From: Planctomycetota bacterium
GTDB taxonomy: Bacteria; Planctomycetota; UBA1135
DNA length: 64,000 bases
Reading direction: 5' to 3'
NCBI GenBank assembly: GCA_008501825.1
Contig: QQUA01000004.1
Location: forward strand, 267,274 to 331,273
This document shows, piece by piece, positions 46,567 through 56,022 of this stretch. A model generated the notes under the pieces. It was not told the DNA's origin and did not search any database. It saw nothing but the letters and a program-made list of their open reading frames with translations. Each line of letters begins with the position of its first letter. Position 1 is the stretch's first letter. Both the position numbers and the translations under genes were made by a program.

Positions 46567-49266
46567 ATGAAACCACCTTCGAATTCTTCTGATCGAGAGC
46601 AGGAAGCCCTTTGGGACGCAGTCCTGCATCAGGCCTTTCCCTCGAAGGAGGGTGAACAAATCGTTCCTGAGATGGAAATTTCGAAGGAAGCCGATGCTCG
46701 CCCGGTCCAGAAACTGAAACACGTCGGTCGCTATCAAATCATTCATGAAATTGCCCGGGGCGGATTCGGCGTCGTTTACCGGGCGCGAGACCCACGTTTG
46801 CAACGCCAGGTGGCCATCAAAATTCTGCATCCAAGTCAGGCGGATCCAGCGTGGATGAAAGCTTTTTTGGAAGAGGCGGAATTGGCCGCCCAACTGCAGC
46901 ATCCGGGAATTATTCCCATTTACGAAGTGGGAGTGGACGGCGATTACCAGCCCTTTTTGGTCATGAAGTTGATTGAAGGCGGCACTCTGGATGCTGTCTT
47001 TCAAAATCGCCAACAACAATCGAGAGACCGCCAACTTCTGAGCTTCCTGCAAATCCTCTTGGCGGTCAGCCAAGCGGTTGCCTTCGCTCATTCCCGCCAA
47101 GTGCTTCATTTGGATTTAAAACCGGGCAACGTCCTGCTCGGAAACTACGGCGAAGTGATTGTCACCGACTGGGGCTTGAGTCATCGAGCGGACGCCGCCA
47201 AAGGTAGCCGCCCCTTTGCCGCCGGCACCCCGGCCTACCGGGCACCGGAACAAACTGCTCCGAATCCGTCCCAATGGAGTCCGGCGACCGACGTCTTCGC
47301 TCTCGGCGCCATCCTGTGCGAATGGTTGACCGGGTCTCCTCCCTTTCCCAATTCCCCGGCTTCTCCGCCTAGCGATTCGGCCCTGGAATTGGCTTTGTCG
47401 ACCTGCCATCAACGTCTACGTCAAAGTCAGGCTGAGCCGGAGCTTCGCCAACTGGCCTTGGATTGCTTGCAAATGGAGCCAAAAAAGCGGCCACCGCATG
47501 CCGGCGAATTCGCCTTAGGTTTGGAAGCTTGCCTAACCGGGTTGGATCAAAAGCGACGCCGGGCGGAAATTGCCGCGGCCCGGGCGGAAAGCCAGGCGCA
47601 AGCAGAAAAACGAACCCGCCGGTTGACCTCCGCTCTGTTTTTGAGTCTCAGTATTTTGTTTCTCTTCGCCGGTCGGAGTTGGTGGCGACAACAACGGCAA
47701 ACTTTGGAGACTCGACAACGACGGCAAGAACAAATCACCGAAGCTCTGCAACGAGCCGAGGCTTTCAGCCACAAGGATGCTTGGCAAGCCATGGAAACCG
47801 CTTTGCTGCCGATGCCGAAATGGCTGCAAGAGCTTCCAAAAGAACAGGCTTTCCGCCAGCGAGCCGAACAATCTTGGAAAGATTTGATCCAAGCCGGAGA
47901 GCAAGCGCAGCAAGAACGACTCGAGGAAATTCGGCGGATGGATTTGCAAAAACAACTCGAGGAAGCGCAAGTCGAGTGGGAGGAAGAATCATGGAATATC
48001 CAAGCCACTTCGGCCCCCATCCGGGATCCATATCGTGCCGCCTTCCTTCAAGCCGGATTGGCTATTTTAGAAATGAGCCCGGAGCAGGCGGCTGCCGCCC
48101 TCCTCGAATTCGGTCCCATGCACACCGAAACCTGGATCCGCGCCCTGGATCATTGGGCGGTTCGGCATCCGCGTTCGAGTTTTGAACACACCACTTTGTT
48201 GGAAACCGCCGACTGGTTGGACCAAGATCCCATCCGGCGGTCGTTCCGAAAAGCCTTGGCGGAAGGGCAAAGGCGTGATTTAAGGGCTTCGGTACGACAA
48301 ATTCAATGGCGGCAATCCATGCCTGGCAGCTTGGAATTGCTCGGCGCCGGTTTGCGAAGATTGGGAGAATATGAATTGGCTCGTGAACTTTTGGAGCAGG
48401 CGGCGGAACATTTCCCTCACGATTATTGGCTGCATCTGGAGTTGGCCAAGTTGTATTCCGCCGGCTACGGACGTCGAAGCGACCATTCACTCTACTTGGA
48501 GTTGGCGGAGAACCATGCCCGCCTGGCCCGAGCCTTGCAGCCGAAAAGCCTCCATGCCAGCCAACTCCTAGCCCGCACGCTGTTACGACAAGGACGTCCA
48601 CAGGACGCGCTGATCTGCGTTGAGCTGTCTCTGGAGAAGCAACGACATTCTCCGACTTTGCATCTGGTTCGGGCTCAAAGCTTGCTGGAAATCGGCCGCC
48701 GAGAAGAAGCTCGAATCGCCGTAACCCAGGCTCTTGAAATCAGCCCGGACTTCCCTCAGGCTTTGCGGCTCCAAAATCAATTGCAAGGGAATTCAACCAA
48801 CCGGCAAAGCCAACTTGGGCAACGGGCCGAACAACTTCAGCAACAAGGCGAAGTTCAAAAAGCCGCCGACCTTTATCTCCAGGACTTGGAAAACTTGCTG
48901 CATAATCAACCCGGGCAAGGAGGCTTATCTCTGTTGCAAAGACGACGAAATTTGCAGGAAGCCATGGCGGTCTTGGTGCAAGCCGCCACCCTGGAATCTT
49001 CCCCCACGCCTCAACGTCTGGAGTGGGAACAAGGAGCTCGCAAGGTCTTGCAAGATTTTCTCATTCGAGCGGAACGAATCCAAAAAAGAGGGCGATTGCC
49101 GGAAGCGATGCAGACGGAGTTGACTCGTTGGTATCAGGATTCCCGTTTGCAAATCAGCCGTTTGCAACCGGAACGACTCCATCCCGATGCCGCATCTCAA
49201 GCCCAGTGGAAGAATGATTGGCGGCGAATGGAAGCCTTGTTGGAAGATCCGGAAAGCGGTCAATAA
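46567..49266 (+). CDS. Transmembrane Ser/Thr protein kinase with TPR repeats
   Basis: The protein has 899 residues. The kinase domain covers about 58-320. It has the glycine loop IARGGFGVVYRARD, the catalytic Lys in VAIKIL, HLDLKPGNVLL (the usual HRD Arg is Leu), VTDWGLS in place of DFG, and GTPAYRAPE. One transmembrane segment lies at about 357-376 (ALFLSLSILFLFAG). The C-terminal ~500 residues are helical, with a coiled coil near 385-480 and TPR-like repeats near 590-740. The kinase is cytoplasmic and, with a single membrane span, the TPR part would be outside. It probably signals to the sigma factor encoded just upstream (inference). The 3' end overlaps the next gene, on the other strand, by 7 bp. 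Confidence 0.87.
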   Translation: MKPPSNSSDREQEALWDAVLHQAFPSKEGEQIVPEMEISKEADARPVQKLKHVGRYQIIHEIARGGFGVVYRARDPRLQRQVAIKILHPSQADPAWMKAFLEEAELAAQLQHPGIIPIYEVGVDGDYQPFLVMKLIEGGTLDAVFQNRQQQSRDRQLLSFLQILLAVSQAVAFAHSRQVLHLDLKPGNVLLGNYGEVIVTDWGLSHRADAAKGSRPFAAGTPAYRAPEQTAPNPSQWSPATDVFALGAILCEWLTGSPPFPNSPASPPSDSALELALSTCHQRLRQSQAEPELRQLALDCLQMEPKKRPPHAGEFALGLEACLTGLDQKRRRAEIAAARAESQAQAEKRTRRLTSALFLSLSILFLFAGRSWWRQQRQTLETRQRRQEQITEALQRAEAFSHKDAWQAMETALLPMPKWLQELPKEQAFRQRAEQSWKDLIQAGEQAQQERLEEIRRMDLQKQLEEAQVEWEEESWNIQATSAPIRDPYRAAFLQAGLAILEMSPEQAAAALLEFGPMHTETWIRALDHWAVRHPRSSFEHTTLLETADWLDQDPIRRSFRKALAEGQRRDLRASVRQIQWRQSMPGSLELLGAGLRRLGEYELARELLEQAAEHFPHDYWLHLELAKLYSAGYGRRSDHSLYLELAENHARLARALQPKSLHASQLLARTLLRQGRPQDALICVELSLEKQRHSPTLHLVRAQSLLEIGRREEARIAVTQALEISPDFPQALRLQNQLQGNSTNRQSQLGQRAEQLQQQGEVQKAADLYLQDLENLLHNQPGQGGLSLLQRRRNLQEAMAVLVQAATLESSPTPQRLEWEQGARKVLQDFLIRAERIQKRGRLPEAMQTELTRWYQDSRLQISRLQPERLHPDAASQAQWKNDWRRMEALLEDPESGQ

Positions 49267-52200
49267 CCTTGGCGTACTCGGAGCCAGTTCACCAAAGCAT
49301 CCAATTCATCCACCGCCCGAATGACGCCGTCGGCATCGATGAAGAACAAGAGGTCTTCCGGCTCACCGAGGATTTCCCTTTCCAAAGGCAATTCGCCGGC
49401 AAAGGAACGATCCACCCATAGATCCAAACCCGGATGCCGCGGGTGAACGAAGTATTCCGCCACCGGTTCTCGAGTCTTTAAGGCGTAAGGATCCTCCACG
49501 GCATCCATTAAGGGCTGGGGAAAAGCGACCAGCCAGCGTCGAGGCAAACCGCCTGGAATTTCCTCCGCCGGCCGCACGCCGGTGAAGGCTTGATAGGCGG
49601 CGATTTCCCGGGCATCTTCCAGGCTCATCTCCTCGGGCATGCCGCGATAAGGCACCCAAACCAGGAAACTCCCTTCGGGCCCGAGGTCCAAGCCGACGGC
49701 TCGCCGACCTTCCATGGTTTCCCACGACCAAGCACTGGGCCGCATCGGATGCCAATCTTCCGGCCAAGCCAAACAGTCGCAATGCAAATCGCCGAACTTA
49801 TGATGCCGCTGAAACGCCGGTTGTTGAATTCGAATGGCGCCACGATGGACGGCAAAGCCCAGCATGCCTTCAAAAGCCTGGCCGTCGCCGTTGCGCAAAA
49901 AGGCTACGGCTTCTCCATCGACGAAAAACAACGCTCCGGCGCCGGATACCGTCAAAGTTATTTCGATGGAGGTGGGACCAGCTTGGGTCTTTTCGAACGG
50001 CAAATCGAAGCGCCGCCGATGTCCCCACAAAGCCTGATCGCGCATGCGGCCGTCGCCGAATTGCAGGCGCAAGCCGTGGACTTCCTCCACCGCGTCGCGA
50101 CCGGTGGAATAATCCCAATCGCCGCTGCTTAGTCGAAATTCCGCGTAGCGATTGCCGCCTTGAAAACCGAGCACAATCGAAAAGTCGACGAAAGTGGTTT
50201 GCGGAAAAATTTGGGCATGCAAGCTATACGAACCTTGAACCGGAAACTGGCGGTGCAGGAAGATCGGCCGAGCCGCCACCGAACGACTTCGATCGGTGGT
50301 CGCTCCTTCTTCCCGACTGCGCCCGAGAATCAGAAAATCGCTTTCTACGTACCAAGGACCGGTGGAAGGGGTATCGCCCAAGGTGGAAGTCTCCCAACCA
50401 AACTGACCGAGTGAGACGGGAGGATCGCAGTCGGCCACCGCATCGGCATTCTCTTCCTCGAACTCCTCCTTAAGACCGAGCACTCGGGCCAGGGCACTCG
50501 CCTTGGCTTCGAGACTGCCGGCCGTGAGCAATAGACCTTGGCCTCGATAGCCTTCCGCCTCCGCGCGATAAGCTCGCCAAAGTTTCAACAGCGCCCGATG
50601 CGGTGCCGCCAGGGAACCCATGCTTTGACTTAAGTCCGGCGCCGGGCCGACACCCAAGCGAAATCGTTCTAAAGCCACGGCGGTAGCTTCCCCGGCCTTT
50701 CCTTCCCGGCGATAGAGTCGCTGCAAAAGTTCCAAATCTTCGGCGCCGAGATCCTGCCGGGAACGGGCCCATTCCAACATGGCAATCGCCTTTTCTTCCT
50801 GCCCTTGGGATTGCAACCAGCGCCCCATCGCTCCGGCGTGAAATTCCCCCAAACCCGGTTTCACCCGCCGGCGCAAATTCGGCCAAGTCATGGTGTCGAA
50901 AACCCTGGGTGCGCCGCGGCCGCCCGGGTTTGGATAGTCGCCGACCCAAGAAGGCGGCTCTTTGGCAATGAAAGCGTGCAAAAACTCACCGAAACGATCG
51001 CAAAAGGCTTCCAATCCTTGAGGACGCCCTTCCTTGCCGTCGGCGAAATGACCTACGAACCAGGCTTCCGCTCCACCTTTCGGCGGTCGATTCATGAAGT
51101 CTTGCAGCGCATCCCGGTAAAGAAAACGATCTTCCCCCGGCGGCATCCAAGTATGCAAGTAGGAAAACAAAGCATGTCCGGCGGAATAATTGTCCCGATA
51201 TTCCTCCTGCTTTCCCTGGATCAATTCCCGGAGCGGACCCGGCCGGTGGTAACCTTTGTTCAAAGTGGCGTAAGCCGCGCCTCGACCGAAATAGCGGCCC
51301 AAGGTTTCCATATCCTTTTCGTGGCGGTAAGCCCCGGCGGTATAAACCGCCTTTCCTTCGACCAACCATGACGGCAAGCCATGAGGATAAAGAGCACCGT
51401 CAAAGCGGTGGGTCAATTCATGGGTCAATCCTCGGCCGAGAGATTCCCGATCGCTCATGGTGAACTGCAAGGTGGTGGTATCCCCCCCTTGGAAACCGCC
51501 GGCCCACCAAAACGGCGACCCTTCCGCTTCCAAACCGTGGGCATGGGGTACCAAACGAACGGTGCCGGGACGATTTTCAAAAGGGTCGCGGCCAAACCAG
51601 CGAGCCAGGCGGCGATGGTGGTTCTCCACTGCGTCGGCACAAGCGAACAGAGTGGTCAAACCGCAAACCGTTTCCACTCGATACCAGCCGTTGGGAGAAT
51701 CGGTCGCGGCGGCCCGGCCCCAATCTTCGTGCCTTCGACTGGCCGCGGCTTTTTCTTCCGGCGATAGATCGCCCAGTTCTTTCAAGGAATAGAAACCGAG
51801 GTTTTGCTCCCGCAAATGAAACCGCGCTCGGTTCATGGCGGCGGAGGCGGCGGCTCGAATCGCCGACAAATCGGGAACTTCCTCTTTCAAATGCTTGAAG
51901 GAAGCTTGCACGGCACAACCGTGCAACCAGCGGGCCCCGGCCAAGGCTTCGGCATAGCGCCCGGCGGCCAAAGCCTGTTCCACGGCGTGCTGGGCGTCTC
52001 GCAAGACCGATACGGTATCGGGCCTACAGTCCTCTTGTTCCCAAAGCCCGACTTGGGATCCGGCTTGCTCCAACAACGGGTTGCCCTCGGCCACCACTTC
52101 GGTCGCCGCAGCCAACCAGAGGGCGCGACTCAGCGAAGCCTTCTCCGGAAGCCGATTCGTGGCGCTCAACAGGGTGCGAACAGCGCTGGCCCGGGCTTTG

Positions 52201-52583
52201 GCCAGCTTGGCCGGGGCTCCGTCCTTTCGCGGCAGGGCCGCTCGAACATCGGAATCCAATTTGGCCAAACCACGGTCATTGGATTGGAACCACCAAAGGC
52301 GCAAAGCGGCCAAGGCTTGCTGGTCCGGGTCGGATTTGGCCGCCGCCACCTGCAACAACCCGGCCAGAGCCGCTCCCCGAGTTTCCCGCCCCCAGGCGGC
52401 GGTACGAAAAAGGTCCTCAGCCGCCTGCAAGCGACCGTCTTCAAGGGCTTGTCGCCCCCTTTGCAGGGCCGTTTCCTGGGGACTGGAAGCCGCCACCGCA
52501 GGGTCTTCTTCTTGCGGAGCCGGGAACAGCACCGACACCGGACCAAGCCATCCAAGCCAGGCGAAAAGCAGGGACCGCCACAT
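49260..52583 (-). CDS. Secreted gluzincin-like metalloprotease with TPR and lectin-like domains
   Basis: The protein has 1107 residues. The N-terminus is a signal peptide (LLFAWLGWLGPVSVLF). Helical repeats occupy the first ~290 residues. The HELTH zinc motif is near residue 390, and a downstream Glu in WLVEGKAVY near 410 fits a gluzincin (peptidase MA-like) active site. Further helical repeats follow, then a beta-sandwich region near 750-960 (SYSLHAQIF, RYAEFRLSSGDWD, SIEITLTVSGAGALFFVDGE) resembling concanavalin/DUF1080-like folds. The C-terminal part has no recognised domain. It is probably a secreted or periplasmic protease. It shares a 53-bp divergent intergenic region with accD. Confidence 0.75.
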   Translation of the reverse strand: MWRSLLFAWLGWLGPVSVLFPAPQEEDPAVAASSPQETALQRGRQALEDGRLQAAEDLFRTAAWGRETRGAALAGLLQVAAAKSDPDQQALAALRLWWFQSNDRGLAKLDSDVRAALPRKDGAPAKLAKARASAVRTLLSATNRLPEKASLSRALWLAAATEVVAEGNPLLEQAGSQVGLWEQEDCRPDTVSVLRDAQHAVEQALAAGRYAEALAGARWLHGCAVQASFKHLKEEVPDLSAIRAAASAAMNRARFHLREQNLGFYSLKELGDLSPEEKAAASRRHEDWGRAAATDSPNGWYRVETVCGLTTLFACADAVENHHRRLARWFGRDPFENRPGTVRLVPHAHGLEAEGSPFWWAGGFQGGDTTTLQFTMSDRESLGRGLTHELTHRFDGALYPHGLPSWLVEGKAVYTAGAYRHEKDMETLGRYFGRGAAYATLNKGYHRPGPLRELIQGKQEEYRDNYSAGHALFSYLHTWMPPGEDRFLYRDALQDFMNRPPKGGAEAWFVGHFADGKEGRPQGLEAFCDRFGEFLHAFIAKEPPSWVGDYPNPGGRGAPRVFDTMTWPNLRRRVKPGLGEFHAGAMGRWLQSQGQEEKAIAMLEWARSRQDLGAEDLELLQRLYRREGKAGEATAVALERFRLGVGPAPDLSQSMGSLAAPHRALLKLWRAYRAEAEGYRGQGLLLTAGSLEAKASALARVLGLKEEFEEENADAVADCDPPVSLGQFGWETSTLGDTPSTGPWYVESDFLILGRSREEGATTDRSRSVAARPIFLHRQFPVQGSYSLHAQIFPQTTFVDFSIVLGFQGGNRYAEFRLSSGDWDYSTGRDAVEEVHGLRLQFGDGRMRDQALWGHRRRFDLPFEKTQAGPTSIEITLTVSGAGALFFVDGEAVAFLRNGDGQAFEGMLGFAVHRGAIRIQQPAFQRHHKFGDLHCDCLAWPEDWHPMRPSAWSWETMEGRRAVGLDLGPEGSFLVWVPYRGMPEEMSLEDAREIAAYQAFTGVRPAEEIPGGLPRRWLVAFPQPLMDAVEDPYALKTREPVAEYFVHPRHPGLDLWVDRSFAGELPLEREILGEPEDLLFFIDADGVIRAVDELDALVNWLRVRQGY

Positions 52584-52624
52584 GCGAGCATTCTGCCATC
52601 CGTTCCAAGACCGATCGGCTTTCG

Positions 52625-52630
52625 TAGAAT
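52625..52630 (+). promoter_or_regulatory. Candidate -10 box (TAGAAT) for accD
   Basis: It lies six bases before the ATG, which would make the accD mRNA leaderless. TTCCAA 16 bases upstream is a weak -35. Hypothesis only. Confidence 0.3.
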
Positions 52631-52636
52631 GGGTGG

Positions 52637-53455
52637 ATGGCTTGGCGCCGCAAAAAGAAGGACATGCCCAGCGGTTTGTGGAGCCGGTGCCCCGGATGCG
52701 GGGCCACCGTGTTCAATAAAGAGTTGGAAGCCAACATGAGGGTTTGCCCCAAATGTGGCTACCACCACACCCTCGCCGGTCGCCGTCGCATCGAGTTGAC
52801 CGCCGATCCGGGCTCCTTCGTCGAGAAGTTCACCGAATTGCGGCCGACCGACCGCCTCGGTTTCGTCGACACCATTCCTTACGCCGAAAAAATTCAAAAA
52901 GCCCAGAGCAAGACCGGCAACGCCGATGCTTGTCTTGCCGGACTGGCCACCATCGAAGGCAAGGAAGTCGTCCTGGCGGTATTGGACTTTTCCTTCATGG
53001 GCGGTTCCATGGGCGAAGTGGTCGGAGAGAAGGTCGCTCGGTCCACCGAATTGGCTCAGGAAAAAGGCTTGCCGCTGATTATCTTTTCCGCTTCCGGCGG
53101 GGCGCGCATGCACGAAGGGGCGGTTTCGCTGATGCAAATGGCGAAGACCTGCGGCGCCTTGCACCAATTGCGGCAAGACGGAGGCTTCACCCTTTCGGTC
53201 ATGACCAATCCAACCACCGGTGGCGTGACCGCGTCCTTTGCCAGCGTGTGCGACATTTTGGTTGGGGAGCCCGGTTCCTTGATCGGCTTCGCCGGTCCTC
53301 GGGTCATTCAGAACACGATTCGCCAAGAATTGCCCAAGGGATTTCAGCGGGCGGAATTTCTGCTGGAAAAAGGCCAGATCGACCTGATCGTCGAGCGCTC
53401 GAAAATGCGCGAGACTTTGAGTCGGATCCTGAGTTTCGCTCCTCAATACGCCTGA
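52637..53455 (+). CDS. accD: Acetyl-CoA carboxylase carboxyltransferase subunit beta
   Basis: The protein has 272 residues, near the family length. A Zn ribbon at the N-terminus (CPGC, CPKC) precedes the crotonase-like carboxyltransferase core (SASGGARMHEGAVSLMQMAK, VMTNPTTGGVTASFA, GFAGPRVIQNTI). It forms the acetyl-CoA carboxyltransferase with AccA and transfers CO2 from carboxybiotin to acetyl-CoA for fatty acid synthesis. accA is not in the window. A TAGAAT box ends six bases before the ATG, so the mRNA could be leaderless. A hairpin follows at 53503. Confidence 0.95.
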   Translation: MAWRRKKKDMPSGLWSRCPGCGATVFNKELEANMRVCPKCGYHHTLAGRRRIELTADPGSFVEKFTELRPTDRLGFVDTIPYAEKIQKAQSKTGNADACLAGLATIEGKEVVLAVLDFSFMGGSMGEVVGEKVARSTELAQEKGLPLIIFSASGGARMHEGAVSLMQMAKTCGALHQLRQDGGFTLSVMTNPTTGGVTASFASVCDILVGEPGSLIGFAGPRVIQNTIRQELPKGFQRAEFLLEKGQIDLIVERSKMRETLSRILSFAPQYA

Positions 53456-53502
53456 CCTCAAAACCGGTCCAAAGCGCCGGCGAAAGTTAGGAAAAGAGCG
53501 GA

Positions 53503-53537
53503 GCTCGGCCGCCCCCCCGGACAGCCGAGCCCCTTTC
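53503..53537 (+). terminator. Hairpin after accD
   Basis: GCTCGGC pairs with GCCGAGC across a C-rich loop and is followed by CCCTTTCG. The U-tract is weak. Confidence 0.45.
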
Positions 53538-53639
53538 GTCCTCTAAGGACCTCCATAGGCGAAGCACTTTCACCAAGTATCGGACTTCCAGCATCTGGAA
53601 AACTTCCCCGGCAGGGAGTCCGAGACGGCAACGACGGTT

Positions 53640-54686
53640 CTAGCGAGCTCCCTCCGCGTGCTGCATGTAAGCCCCATTGAAACCGTTGGAAGCCAGGGCT
53701 CCGGGACAGGGAGTGTCTCCGTAGGCGAAACTGCGGCGAGCTTCCGCCATGTCAAGTCCGACGAGGGGTACGCAACTGCCGCCACCAAGGCCGCAATCGT
53801 AGATTTCCACGTCGGCTCGGTAATTGAGCCAGTCGCCACCGTAGATGATGACGTGCTGATCGATGTTGATCAGCCCGCATCCGGCGCGTGAACTGGTGGG
53901 TCCCGAGGCGAACACCGGTCCAATGGAGAAGGATGCGGTCCCCGGATCGTAGATTTGCAAGTAGGTATCGGTGCGAATGCCGGTGAGGTAAACGCGACCG
54001 TCAGCGGGATTCGGCCGGGCGGTAATGGAGATGTTGAAATCTTCCACCGGCATGGGAGGACCTGCAGTGAAGGTTCCCGTAGCCACGTCGAAAATCCAAC
54101 TGTCTCCGTAGGCGAACAACAAATCGGCGCCGCCACAAACCAAGATTTTGCCACCGCCGAGATTGGCGGCCCCGACGCCGTAGCGCGCCGCCGGCATCGG
54201 AGTCGGATGGACGCTCCACGTATCGGCGACCGGATCGTAGACCTGGATCCAATCGATCATTACGTCGCCGCTTTCCAAACCTCCGAACACGTAGAACAAT
54301 CCGTTTTCATGCACCACCGATCCGGAAATGTTGCTGACCGGACTCGGCATGCTGGAGGAACTCACGGTCCAGGTATTTAAAGTCCTGGTCCACTTTTCAA
54401 CCTGGGCGACGCGAAGACCGGTTGGAGTTTCTCCGCCGATCACCCAGAAATCCTTTCCTCCGGTAGTAACGCCTCCACAGCGGGAACGCTGGAAGTTCGG
54501 CGTTGTCAGGGTATACCAGGCGTAACCTCCTGCCCTTCCCCCTTGCCCCTGCAGGTTGTTTTGGCCTTGGTTGATTTGCACGTCGGAAAGTATGCCGGGC
54601 GCAGTCGCGTCATAAGTTGCCTGGCTCCATCCGACGCCTGGAAGTACGATCACCAAAAGCAAGGCGATGAACTTGGCGTAGTGCAT
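53640..54686 (-). CDS. Secreted Kelch-repeat protein
   Basis: The protein has 348 residues from the ATG at 54686, preceded by AGGAAACC. A signal peptide ends near residue 22 (VIVLPGVGWSQ). Kelch-type repeats follow: GGKDFWVIGGETP, GLFYVFGGLESGD, GGGKILVCGGADL, GRVYLTGIRTD, HVIIYGGDWLN. The repeated W/V-x-x-Y-D-P-x-x-x-x-W pattern also fits, so the fold should be a beta-propeller. The function is probably protein or glycan binding outside the cell. No catalytic site was seen. Confidence 0.82.
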   Translation of the reverse strand: MHYAKFIALLLVIVLPGVGWSQATYDATAPGILSDVQINQGQNNLQGQGGRAGGYAWYTLTTPNFQRSRCGGVTTGGKDFWVIGGETPTGLRVAQVEKWTRTLNTWTVSSSSMPSPVSNISGSVVHENGLFYVFGGLESGDVMIDWIQVYDPVADTWSVHPTPMPAARYGVGAANLGGGKILVCGGADLLFAYGDSWIFDVATGTFTAGPPMPVEDFNISITARPNPADGRVYLTGIRTDTYLQIYDPGTASFSIGPVFASGPTSSRAGCGLINIDQHVIIYGGDWLNYRADVEIYDCGLGGGSCVPLVGLDMAEARRSFAYGDTPCPGALASNGFNGAYMQHAEGAR

Positions 54687-54805
54687 GGTTTCCTTTCTGG
54701 CTGAGTTCCAATTCGTAAAGAGCTTGAACGACTCTCTTAGACAAAGAACAGCCACCACCACCCCAGGGGATTAGCGGAGGTGGTCACCTATTATTAGACC
54801 CAGTA

Positions 54806-54842
54806 AAAAACCGAAAAACAGACTGTTATTGTGCGAAACAGT
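54806..54842 (-). terminator. Terminator after RlmN-like gene
   Basis: ACTGTT pairs with AACAGT and is followed on the minus strand by CTGTTTTTCGGTTTTTT. A second hairpin (GGGCAA with TTGCCC, 54858-54877) lies closer to the stop. The 210-bp gap between the RlmN-like and Kelch genes is visibly AT-rich. Confidence 0.6.
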
Positions 54843-54896
54843 TCCCTTTGTTTTTAAGGGCAAAAGTTTTATTGCCCAAAAGGAATATATAGACGT

Positions 54897-55961
54897 CTAA
54901 GGAACGATCATGCCGCTATTGGAAGTAGTGTGGTTTGGATAGGTACCGGCACGAAGTTGACCGCAGGCGGCAGTTGCCTGCTCCCCCACGGTTTGCCGCA
55001 AAGTGCAGGAAATACCCTCCTGGTGAAGGACTTCCATAAAAGCCCGAACCGCGGCTTGCGAAGGCTGTTCAAAGGCCATCTCGGGTATGGGATTCCAAGC
55101 AATCAAGCTGAGGTGCCCGCGCCGGCCTTTCATCGCTCGGGCCAAATCCCGGGCATCGGCCCGAGAGTCGTTGACGCCACCGAGTAGGACGTATTCGACT
55201 TGATAAGAACGTCCGCTGTGTTGGCGATATCGGTCGGCGGCGTTCAAAAGTTCCAGCGGCTCGACGTGAGCCTGGGTAGGAATCAATTCGCCGCGCAGCT
55301 CTTGATCCAAGCTGTGCAGGGAAAGGGCCAAGGTGACTTTTAAATCCAAACTCGCCAATCGATCGATGGCTTGCGGCGGCCCGACGGTGGAAACCAGAAC
55401 ATAGCGCGGTCCAAGGCTGCCTTCGTCTCTTAGAACCGGAAGCACGGTTTTCAGAGCTTGCAAATTTTGTACGGCTTCGCCGGCACCCATGAAGACCAAT
55501 CGTTGAACCGCACCGCGCCGCCGCAAGACCACCACCTGCTCCAGGATTTCGTGGGCTTCCAAATTGCGCACCACGCCGTTCAACCCGGAAGCGCAAAAAC
55601 GACAGGCCATGGCGCAGCCGACTTGGCTGGACAGGCAGGCCGACGGCGCTGCTTTGCCGGGCATGCGTACCGCTTCGATTCGCTGCCCATCGGCTAACTG
55701 CAGCAGGTGTTTTTCTGAACCGTCGCCGCCTTGGATTTGCTCGACGCTAAGGCTGCTGCACCAGGTGTACTCTTGTTCGAAGGATTCGAGGAAGCCCAGC
55801 GGCAAAGTGAAGCCGGTGCGGGGATTGGCAACCGGCGGGCGGCCGTGCAGCAAGTTGCGCCGCACCCATTGGGCGTGGCGGGGCGAAGCTCCCATAGCCC
55901 GAAAGACCTCGCCGCATTCGGCGAGACTCAGGGACAAAAAAGGGATCTTCTTGGCGGTCAT
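54897..55961 (-). CDS. RlmN/Cfr-like radical SAM rRNA methyltransferase
   Basis: The protein has 354 residues. The radical SAM cluster CAMACRFC gives Cys116, 120 and 123. The two mechanistic cysteines are conserved: Cys109 in SACLSSQVGC and Cys333 in ATAACGQLR. This matches enzymes that methylate A2503 of 23S rRNA. However, the usual FMGMGEP block reads FMGAGEAVQN, and GMGEP is strongly conserved in RlmN. It may be a divergent paralogue with another RNA target, or simply the lineage's RlmN. It is cytosolic. It diverges from DUF4345 at 56023. Confidence 0.8.
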   Translation of the reverse strand: MTAKKIPFLSLSLAECGEVFRAMGASPRHAQWVRRNLLHGRPPVANPRTGFTLPLGFLESFEQEYTWCSSLSVEQIQGGDGSEKHLLQLADGQRIEAVRMPGKAAPSACLSSQVGCAMACRFCASGLNGVVRNLEAHEILEQVVVLRRRGAVQRLVFMGAGEAVQNLQALKTVLPVLRDEGSLGPRYVLVSTVGPPQAIDRLASLDLKVTLALSLHSLDQELRGELIPTQAHVEPLELLNAADRYRQHSGRSYQVEYVLLGGVNDSRADARDLARAMKGRRGHLSLIAWNPIPEMAFEQPSQAAVRAFMEVLHQEGISCTLRQTVGEQATAACGQLRAGTYPNHTTSNSGMIVP

Positions 55962-56022
55962 GAGCGGAAATTCTATCCCGAGCTTGAAAGCGGCCGGCGT
56001 GCTCCCCCACTAACATGGGGTC

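Noticed and set aside
53585..53600. Small hairpin TTCCAG/CTGGAA as terminator of the Kelch gene
   Set aside because: Six base pairs with no U-tract on the minus strand.
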